Positions 56,132-64,000 of a stretch of 64,000 nucleotides of DNA are shown here, piece by piece. Location of the stretch: NCBI GenBank assembly GCA_949987705.1, contig OX465281.1:86766543-86830542 (forward strand), read 5' to 3'. The notes beneath the pieces were generated by a model, which did not search any database, was not told the DNA's origin, and saw only the letters and a program-made list of their open reading frames with translations. The number at the start of each line of letters is the position of its first letter. The stretch's first letter is position 1. The position numbers were made by a program, and so were the translations under genes. This stretch comes from Thereva unica. Taxonomy: Eukaryota > Arthropoda > Insecta > Diptera > Therevidae.

Positions 56132-56880
56132 CTATACCTTTTCGTTTGCTGGCGGGTCGACTATGCTCATGCATTCTAAATCCCAGAAACCTTTGATAGC
56201 ACATTGGTCATCTTCACAAATACTTAAAAATGAGCACGCCTCGGTGATGGACAAACTATCGCGATCCTTGTTACAATTTGATCCTTGAATGGTCCAGCCA
56301 AGTATGGTATTCATTGCCACTAGATTAGGTGATAGCCGTCTTGTTTCGTCCAAAACAATTTGCCAATAATAATCTGCACCAACCAATAAACTAAGGCCAT
56401 CTTCTGTCAAACTGAAATCGCTATTATCTGCAAGTAATATGCCTGAAAATAAATTAGAATCAACAGGTGGTACAGGTAAAACATCTATGCAAATATTTGG
56501 CACTACTACTGCTAACAAATAGATAGATTTTCCATCGTAAACACTTCTGACTTGTACTCGTACACGTTTAAATTCTTTAGCCGGTAATTTCTGATGACTA
56601 CCAAATGGTAAAATGCGTAGATTCACAGTATCAATCGCTTTAATTCCAAGTTTTGCGACAACACTTTATTTAATGTAAGTGCGTTGGCTACCTCCATCCA
56701 GTATAGCTCGCACCGTCACACTATCACTCTTCTGTAAAGATGTTGGCATTACTACAGCACGCGCGGTCTGCAAAAGTATATCTGAAGATTGACAAGAAAC
56801 CGAGCACAAATTTGCTGAATTTGGCGAAGTCACCAATTTTTCTTCACTATACTTATCCTTTGATAATGATTTAGTCGCAG
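56132..56880 (-). pseudogene. Pao element 2 protease domain
   Basis: Around 56700 the minus strand reads TVRAILDGGSQRTYIK, with the active-site D-G-G-S, followed by an in-frame stop. The frame then continues from 56626 with LPAKEFKRVRVQVRS, VVVPNICIDVLP and GLSLLVGADYYWQIV, the conserved VGADYYW block. DUF1758-type pepsin-like protease of BEL/Pao would cleave the polyprotein. One stop and an upstream frame change break it here. Confidence 0.75.
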
Positions 56881-56887
56881 CCGTAGG

Positions 56888-58155
56888 TCAATATAAAGGG
56901 TCACACATAGAGGTTGCATGCCTTCCATTACACTTCAAGCACTTAATCGTTTTATTTGAACAATTTCGGGCACTATGCCCATTACCAGTGCAGCGAAAAC
57001 ATCGTCCTGCTTGTTTTAAAATTTCTTTCCTTTGATGTAAGGTTGTTGAGCTGTCACATCTTTGCGATGAGTGCCGTGATGATTCGCAAAAACAGCAACG
57101 CGTCGCCCCATCCACAGTCATAAGCCCTGCAGCCGATTTAATTACCTTCTGATGGGAAGATGTTTGTTGGTTGTGCACTGTAATTGGAGTCGATTGCTCA
57201 AGAGACTCAACTTCTCTTCTTAAAAATTTCATTATAGATCCCAGCTGTGAATCACTACTAATATTTAGCGACGTGTTGTTGTCCACTTCGGAATTTATAT
57301 CACTTTCATGTAACCCTTCGTTAGCACGAGTTCTTTAGGTATGCACTTGAGTAATAACGGTTTAAGCATAACAGAATATTTAGCTGATGAAACTCCTAGA
57401 GCCGTTAAAGATCTTGTATGCGTGGTGACATCGTTGTATAGCCTGCGTAATCCTGAAATGTCTCTACGGGAGACAACGGTGTGTAAAGCCGTAAGCTGCT
57501 GCATCGTAAAATCGATTAGTTTTTCGCTGTTTCCATATTCATCTTGCAGCATGGAAATAGCAGCATCATAATTTTCTTCAGAGGGAATAAATCCTGCGAT
57601 TGATTCCGCTGCCTTGCCCATGGGGTGATGTTGCAAATAGTTGAATTTATCTGCCCCGGATAAATTCTGTCGTCCATGCACCGCTCTACGGAACCGTTCC
57701 CAAAAGGGTATGCATTCCTTAAAGTTACCCGAAAAGGTTTTCAGAGCTAAATGTGGTAGCTTTGCTGCCGTAACGGTAGAATGCGGGCCTTCATGCGGTG
57801 GTGGTAGAGTGGTGTTACCAAGCTCCCGGCTTCGAATTTGAGCTACTTTATTCAGCCTTACCTTCAATCGACTAATTATGGCAGTAGCCTTATCCTCATA
57901 CTCAGCCACGACGTCACATTCTTTCTGGAAATCTTCGGCTTTGATTGATGATTTCAGTTCCGCATTAGCCTTTAGAAGATTTTCCCTTACAGCAGTAACA
58001 CGTTGGAGATATACACCGCATTCTTCTTCTATTGTATCGAAGTTATTCATGTTCGATAAAGCAGTTTGTGATTCCGCAGATGATAAATAATCTTGTGCGG
58101 CGTTCGCGAGCTTTGTCAGCTGGGTTCTAAATGTTCCCCTGCTTATTATGTCCAT
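56888..58155 (-). pseudogene. Pao element 2 gag with zinc knuckles
   Basis: The first frame (58155-57295, 286 codons) begins MDIISRGTFRTQLTKLANAA, parallel to MEITARAAYRGQVTKLTKAA in element 1. It has LALKTFSGNFKECIPFWERF, the DUF1759-like core. After a frame break near 57290 the next frame (57286-56888) carries the knuckles CCFCESSRHSSQRC, CFRCTGNGHSARNC and CLKCNGRHATSMC. Gag would form the particle and bind RNA. The two elements share order and spacing but differ at many residues, so they are separate subfamilies or old copies. Confidence 0.8.
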
Positions 58156-58230
58156 TGTAATAACACTTGCCGATCAAAAAAAACTATCTGTTAAAATTTC
58201 ACGATTCACCTCCCGGGTTTCGGCACCAAA

Positions 58231-58343
58231 TGTGAAATAACTCACTAAAAAGAACCTGGAGAGCGAAATATAAATAATTTAAACTACAAATGTTATATTA
58301 ATTTAAGGTTTAATCTCGGAGCGCCCGTTCCTTACAGAGTTCG
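58231..58343 (-). repeat. LTR of Pao element 2 (5' side)
   Basis: Same 113 bp as 52791-52903, next to the primer-binding site at 58210-58230 (minus strand TGGTGCCGAAACCCGGGAG). Outer arm DNA starts at about 58344. Confidence 0.75.
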
Positions 58344-58655
58344 TATTTTTTAGTAGGAATTGCAACAAATTATTTCTGTAGCATATGTGTAAAATACAAA
58401 AACCTTAAAATAAAAAAATATATAAAAACGGGTGTTTTTCAGTCATAATTTATAATTTTTTTAAATGATCATTGAAGTCCCAGAAAAATACACCTCCCTT
58501 TGGCAATACGCAGTCGCGACTGATTACATGGCAGCAAGTGATTTGATAGGAGGAGTTAAATGAAGCTTTTGTCTGAGCTTTTAAACATTTTTAATAACTT
58601 AGCTGGGGAATATGCGCGGGATGTCACGACGTTTGAAAACAACTATACATAATAT
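58344..58655 (-). repeat. outer right arm
   Basis: Inverse of 44966-45290. Ends GAAAACAACTATAC at about 58652. Confidence 0.75.
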
Positions 58656-59697
58656 TCCAAAATTCTTAGAATTATTTAAATTAACCCAAACTAAATGCTT
58701 AAATTTTCTCTATAAGTGATAATAAAAATAAATACACAACATCTTGATTTTTTGCTAAAAAAAACCTATTTAATTTTTCTCGAAATAAAAAAAAACGATG
58801 CGCAATTTCCCATTTCATTTGCATCTTTTCCCCTGCATTAATTTCTTCATTCATAAATTCCTGCCACCGACCAAGAAATCTCATTTTTTGCCCACCCGCT
58901 CCCTTCCTAAACAAAACAGAAGGAATACCCGCACAGGAATCTACTTTTAAATCCGAAACTTTTGGCCTTTTTCTAACATGCGTCAAATGCTTTTTTAAAT
59001 TCAGGCGCAAACCTGCTTTTTTATGTTTTACTAAAAAATAACAAAATTAAAAAAATTGTCTATTTTATGATTATTATGCACTAATAAATAAATAATATTA
59101 TTAAACTAATGTTAAAAACCCATTCCCATTAATTTTAGAGGTTTTCAACAGAAACTCGCAGCCCTAAAACTTAAATCAGTGTAACTATCGCCATCTAACA
59201 AACTAACCTGAAAGATGTTTGTCCATATCTACTTACTCTATAATCAATGTATCATCGTTGAAGAATCCAAACAGCCTATGCACCGCTTTCGATCCAGGAA
59301 TCACAAAATTGTTTAATTTATTTATGATGATTTTTTAATAATGTTAGGGATGGATTCCATTCTCTAGCGGTATTTTTAGAAAGCATTTCCTTGGCCGCTA
59401 GATTTGCATTTACAGTTACGGTATTCAAACAATTGTTCACAGTCACGGTGGGCTTGAACCAAGTTTAACCTCGAAAGTCGGTTTAACCTCGAACTTTCGG
59501 TTTCTCACTGGTTTCTTATTCTTACATGCCTAAGGAGTATTCCTATCAAATTTCAGCAAAATCGCCTGAGGGATTTCAGAATAACCTCACTTTTTCGTTT
59601 TTTCGAATTTTAATTAGATACTTTTTACATTTCTATTAATTTTATCATATTTGCAGGACTTTTAGGATACACGCCTCGTAGTGTTGCTGGACACTTT
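58656..59697. other. no recognised gene; one 103-codon minus-strand frame
   Basis: The minus-strand frame 59010-58699 reads HLTHVRKRPKVSDLKVDS and FLGRWQEFMNEE, basic with no motif I recognise. It could be a fragment of an unknown element. The rest is AT-rich; a tandem near-duplication of TCGAAAGTCGGTTTAACC occurs near 59470-59500. Confidence 0.3.
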
Positions 59698-59814
59698 AAT
59701 ATGTTGCATGTTGCTAAGATGGAGGCACTATCAGAGGTCTGCCGATGCGAAAAGCGTTCGGGTTTTTTTTTCTAGCTGTCGCATCTTTATACGGAGTATT
59801 ATGTTATCTCTGGT
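59698..59814 (+). repeat. dispersed repeat, copy B
   Basis: Matches 2586-2701. In this copy a frame starting ATGTTGCATGTTGC stays open for about 38 codons and then stops at CATCATTAA. Function unknown. Confidence 0.6.
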
Positions 59815-60207
59815 TCATCATTAAAGAGAATCTTAAAAAATATAATGGAAGCTGCAAAGTTATCAGCTTATATTCATTATATACCGCCTGCCACTCCATA
59901 ATAGATAAAGAGAAACTTCACCTATCTTCGATCTCTTTTTTCTTGACTCAATTATACAAAAGAAAATTCATATTTTAAGAAGAGTCAAAAACAAAATTTC
60001 GAAGCAAATTTTAAGAGTAGATTTAACATTGCTCGAAGCCAGAGTAGATTACCAGAAAACGAAACTAAGGAAACAAAGAGAATATGGTGGATACAGAAAA
60101 TTTCTCTATCTTCGACTTTTTATATCCCACTGTTCGGTTCCGAAGAAGCTGCGTTTAGCTCAGCTTCTGAGGGCACCGTATCTACGCAAACCTTTGCGTG
60201 AGTGTGA

Positions 60208-60236
60208 GTTCAATTCAATTCAATTCAATTCAATGT
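60208..60236. repeat. (CAATT)n microsatellite
   Basis: About five repeats of TTCAA/CAATT between GTGAGTG and TGTGTTG. Confidence 0.85.
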
Positions 60237-61067
60237 GTTGAAATTTTCACATTGCTTTTCTGTGGCAAAGAAGCTGACGATATTACAGCTTCCTCATGTT
60301 TAAGGCCTCGGCCACGATAAGAGCGGCGAGAATCCACTCTGCCGCTCACCACTCGTATTGTGCTTAAGGTTTTACTCTTTGTTTACAGTAGGATGATAAA
60401 TTTGAATTGTATTGTATTTTATATAAAAAAAATCTGTACATCGCATCCTTAGTGTTTCCAGAGGAGGAAAAATATTGAGATTTTAATCTTGATTTATTTA
60501 AATTTATTTTTATGAAGTTGCCTATTTGGTCAAGGGAAGCAGTGCTTCCTTTGCCTTCAAAGAGGAACCGCCACTGATTAATACCTGTTTACGTTGTTTT
60601 TTAATATAATATTAAAGGTAGTCAACTTATAAAAGGGGGAGTATGGAGCAAAATACTCCCATGGTAGTAAAAACGGCAGCACTGATCCCAGTAGGGAAAT
60701 TCGCAAGTATTTACTCTGGGAAGTTGATTTGGAAGTACTTCTTTATTTAGTGTTCTCTGTAATGACTCATAAGTAATGCAGAGGAGATTGGGTTTGGTGA
60801 CCAAGAGTTTAATTTCGCGCCAAAGCGTGTTGAAAAACTTCATAGCTGGTCGTTTTCTTTGTTAATCATCTCAGTTATCTCTGCCATTAAGTTTTTTATC
60901 TTTAATGTATCAACATATATTTGAATTTATGTTTATGGTATAAATATAAATCGCTTAATTTTACTTCAAGCTACCCCACCCCTTCACGCCTACCCCAACT
61001 AAATTACATTACAAAAATTTACAATATAATAACTTTGTATATGAGTTTAATAATAAATGTAGTATAA

Positions 61068-61290
61068 GTACTTCCAAAACACATTCTATGGAAGGGAAAA
61101 GGGAAGTACTTTCCCGCCTAGGTCATCTCCATGTTAATGTAATGTTTTTTTGTACTGGGTGGAAGTACTTCTAAATGAAATGTGGAGTAAGTTCTTCTTC
61201 AACCCATTCTATGGAAGGGAAAAAAGAAGTACTTCCCAGCCTAGGCCATCGTCGTGTTAATGTAATGCCTTTTTTGTACTGAGTGGAAGT
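61068..61290. repeat. tandem duplication of a ~118-bp unit with AAGTACTT motifs
   Basis: The unit holds CATTCTATGGAAGGGAAAA, then AAGTACTTTCCCGCCTAGG (second copy AAGTACTTCCCAGCCTAGG), then GTTAATGTAATG and GTACTG(G/A)GTGGAAGTACT. Further GGAAGTACTTC motifs lie at about 60730. No coding frame. Confidence 0.75.
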
Positions 61291-62637
61291 ACTGAACTGC
61301 TTTTCTAGAAGTAGTTTTTCCAGTACTTCCATTCCCGACTGGTATGTTATATTATTTATTATGTATTATATATTATCTATTTTTTTTATGTGATAGACTA
61401 GAGGCTATATACAATGTACTGCATATTATGTAATATCACTAAGCATATAATACATAGAGGAGTCACGCAGAACAAAAATTTGTGCTCGGCATTTATCTTC
61501 TTCTTTCCTGGGGACCCAGCGCTCCTGCTACTATAATACCAAATCTGCTTTAGAGTGCTAAGGTAGCAGATTATTGTAAAGCAAATTGATGGGAGTATTC
61601 CGGTGAGGTAAGGGAATCTGGGGGGAAGTTTGTCTGGGTCCCTGTCGTCCGCTATGCGTGGATTGATTTTTTTTCTTTTATGTGCGTTCGGAGAAAAAAA
61701 TCGAAGTCGTCTGCCCATGAACAAAATTAAATTTTGGTTGAAGGAAATGTACCTTTTTGTTTTATCTTAGGAATATTCTCTGAGATATTGAATTTTTTTT
61801 TGTTGGGGTCATTGTAACATTTAAAATATGAGATTACAGATTTTATTTAATTTTAACTGAGTTCCATGAGTGATGGAATTTATTGAGGCTTGCATGATCG
61901 GTTAATGGACGCCTTATTACAAGCTGAGTACTCTAAATCTCACCCGATGAGGTTTTTCACGGGGTTTGAAAGAGGGGAAAATTTAGTTTTTCAAGATAAT
62001 TTTTTGATTTAAATAGTTATAAAAATTGTTCAGTAGGTTTATAACTTATACATACATATATATAAGTTTAAATTTGTCTTTTTTTGTAGGTACATATAGT
62101 AGGTATAAAACCTGCGATGAAGTTTGAATGCCCCTTGAATAATAGTATTTTTGTTTATAATGAATGCTCCTTTCCTCACCACCTGAAGGGTAGAGTATAA
62201 GGTGCGTTTTTTTATACATATGTGGTGTTCCCCAGTAGACCTAATCCACATTTAGATATACGTTACACGAAGTAACTCACCTTTTACTTATCGTGATTTC
62301 GCTTAATATTGACCAGGGATGTCTTCATCTTAGATGTCGTTGTTTACCTTGGACTGACATTTGCTCATTTGAATAAAAATAAATAAACGGCATGTTTCAA
62401 GTGATACAGACAACGTGGTAGCCCTAATAAGGCATCCCGGCTTCTCAACCGGTTAATAACGAGTCGTCTCCTAGCGGACGGTGCACTTCTTTGTTTACCT
62501 GGTAGATTGGTACTGCTTGCGTCACAGCCTTTGTCGGCTGGTTCGCGGGATTTTTTTGTTTCAAGAGGCATAACACTCCGACGAGGCTGGCTAACCCCGA
62601 CTGTTGTGGCTCAGTCCGTTGCTTAAAAAATTAACTC
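61291..62637. other. no gene seen
   Basis: AT-rich DNA with ATGTATTATATATTATC runs near 61350, then a more GC-rich stretch (62380-62630) without a recognised motif. Minus-strand frames of 60-110 codons show no domain. Confidence 0.4.
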
Positions 62638-62796
62638 AAACAACATCTAAGAGTTCAAACGTAAGGTTCACTACCTCCTCCTCAAAAACCCTTTTTTCTA
62701 TTTTCGAGTTAAGCTTTGTACTAGACATTACACCATGACTTGAATGACATGATGGAAACGGGTGACACCTAAAATAAATGACTTTCACATAAAAAA
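62638..62796 (+). mobile_element. LINE 3' end, severely 5'-truncated
   Basis: ACAACATCTAAGAGTTCAAAC to CACATAAAAAA matches the last coding bases and 3' UTR of the LINEs ending at 39741 and 43887 (shared CTAGACATT(G/A)CACCATGA). Confidence 0.75.
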
Positions 62797-63205
62797 CGCC
62801 TAACCGTATAAACCGCCTAGTTGGAAAAAATGCAACGATCAAAAGTTTGACATGCACCCGCGCCTCGATTTTTGTTGGTCAAAGGGCTTACAAAGTTCAC
62901 CTGCGCTTATAAATTCACGAGCCAGTGTAGTCCAATAAATAGGTCGCAAAAAGGGCCTTCGTAATGTGAAAAATACTGTACGCGATTGTTTTTTCACCAA
63001 ATGATTTTATATATTTTTATTCATAGTGGCGTCATCCCCACCCTTGTGCTAAACTTACAGTGAAGAGAAACGCGTTTAATTCTATATCTCAGAAACTTTG
63101 CATCTTACGACAAAAATCTGTAGATCTTTTTTGTAGATAAATTAATGATTTAACTTTTTTGTTTAGAAACTTTTTTTGTAAAGTCTATATGTACAGAGAT
63201 ATATG

Positions 63206-64000
63206 TATAGTAGTGCTTCGAACTTCATATATCACTTTCTTTGGAATATATTTCATTAATGGTTAATTATACATGAAAAAATCCTTCCCACGATTTATAG
63301 AACACACAATTATCTATAATGTCTGTATTTTATTTTTTTTTTCGTAGGGCTAATATTTCACGAGTTATAGCGGTTTATGTGTAGAAAAACGCAAATTCCA
63401 AAGTAGTTTTTTGCCAATATCTTTTTAATTACACATTTTATTGCAAAACTGATTGTAACACTTCTGTGCGCAATTTTATTGCCCACAGTTCCTATTTCAA
63501 CTCTTTCCTGTAAAGTTGATATTTATGTATTAATTATACCTTAAACGTTAGTACAGACTGATTTTTTACAAATATCTCGTAAACTAATTATAAACGACGA
63601 AAATTTATACCAACAAATTTGCTCTAGAAATGTTACTTTGAACGTTTTTTTCTAGCATTTATACTTAAGCCGCTATTCAGCGCCAAACGTTTCATAAATA
63701 TACATACATATAAATGTTCATACAAATAAGTGAGAAATTTTGCATTTAGTGCACAAACTCTTCTCCACAGCCCGCTCGGAACAAAAAATGTGAGCAATGG
63801 TATTCCGCACAAAAAACGTTATAAGCAGTTTTGCAATAAAACGTGTAATTGAGAAGATATTGGCAAAAAACTACTTGTAGCTCTACGTAAAAAAAATATA
63901 ATAACAAAAATTAGGATCATTTAAGGACTTTTTCATGTATAGTTAACCATTAGCGAAATAGAGTGCAAAGAAAGTGATGTGTGAAGTTTGAGCACTATAT
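63206..64000. repeat. long inverted repeat at the window end
   Basis: 63206-63455 and about 63818-64000 are inverted copies (for example ATCACTTTCTTTGGAATAT against its inverse near 63975, and TTTTTTGCCAATATCTT against AAGATATTGGCAAAAAA). Arms are about 180-250 bp with mismatches; the loop is ~360 bp. The structure may continue beyond the window. No gene. Confidence 0.7.

Larger units (their letters stand above)
52791..58343 (-). mobile_element. Pao element 2
   Basis: Two near-identical terminal segments (52791-52903 and 58231-58343) flank a minus-strand gag-pol of the same family as Pao element 1 (shared primer site, HATSMCDP knuckle end, PEDVKNI C-terminus). Many small frame breaks. No target-site duplication seen; the right LTR may be truncated. 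Confidence 0.8.
44966..58655. mobile_element. large inverted-repeat (foldback/Galileo-like) structure
   Basis: Outer arms 44966-45290 and 58344-58655 are inverted copies (for example GTAATCAGTCGCGACTGCGTA at 45088, with its inverse at about 58510). Inner arms 45760-47141 (without the DINE) and 52133-52487 are also inverted copies. A Pao element separates the two right-arm parts. The loop carries a hAT element. No transposase of its own is recognised. It could be one foldback transposon or two inverted copies of a repeat. Confidence 0.55.

Noticed and set aside
59745..59978. 77-codon frame with a hydrophobic N-terminus, possible small secreted protein
   Set aside because: The region overlaps a dispersed repeat whose other copy does not keep this frame, and no domain is recognised.

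Overview
The window looks like a heterochromatin-like or intergenic stretch of an insect genome, most likely a higher fly and possibly tephritid-like. The evidence is indirect: AT-rich DNA, short GT-AG introns, and a transposon census of errantivirus, BEL/Pao, CsRn1-type gypsy, a LINE, pogo/Tigger, hAT, Helentron and DINE-like elements. I recognise no ordinary host gene, no real tRNA or rRNA gene, and nothing prokaryotic. Almost every open frame belongs to a transposable element, and most are broken.

Layout. 1-746: short DNA transposon with perfect 142-bp inverted ends. 2586-4727: remnant LTR element with a Gln-rich gag-like frame and a 3' LTR, followed by a tRNA-derived SINE candidate (4740-4874). 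4895-9779 (minus): BEL element lacking the reverse-transcriptase palm, whose LTR carries a 30-bp tandem array and sits inside the env gene of errantivirus A (9780-14452, minus). 14984-20785: nearly intact Pao element with identical short LTRs and one visible frameshift. 20786-22752: 5'-truncated pogo/Tigger transposon with an intron. 22753-28303: CsRn1-type gypsy element with one nonsense codon and a truncated 5' LTR. 28304-28942: minisatellite. 29006-30057: Helentron helicase tail fused to a ubiquitin-specific-protease domain.

30350-44790 is one errantivirus (B) split by four insertions: a hAT-type element that itself carries a foldback MITE (32685-35097), a long LINE that carries a Helentron EN/Rep piece (35200-39741), a DINE/Helentron-like element (40684-41722) and a 5'-truncated LINE (42718-43887). 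Its 3' LTR ends at 44790. 44966-58655 is a large inverted-repeat (foldback-like) structure. Its left arm holds a second DINE copy, its loop holds a decayed hAT transposase, and its right arm is split by a second Pao element (52791-58343). The last 5.3 kb has only repeats, a LINE 3' end and a foldback at the window edge.

The genes do not form a pathway. They are replication modules of separate mobile elements, and nesting gives relative ages: errantivirus B is older than its four inserts, the inverted-repeat structure is older than its DINE and Pao inserts, and Pao element 1 looks youngest because its LTRs read as identical. The most unusual items are the PIF1-helicase/USP fusion, the EN-Rep junction of a second Helentron remnant, the DINE copies with an A-B-A-B internal array and a natural empty site, and the two errantiviral env genes broken at nearly the same position by unrelated elements. 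All identifications come from reading motifs by eye; no database search was run.
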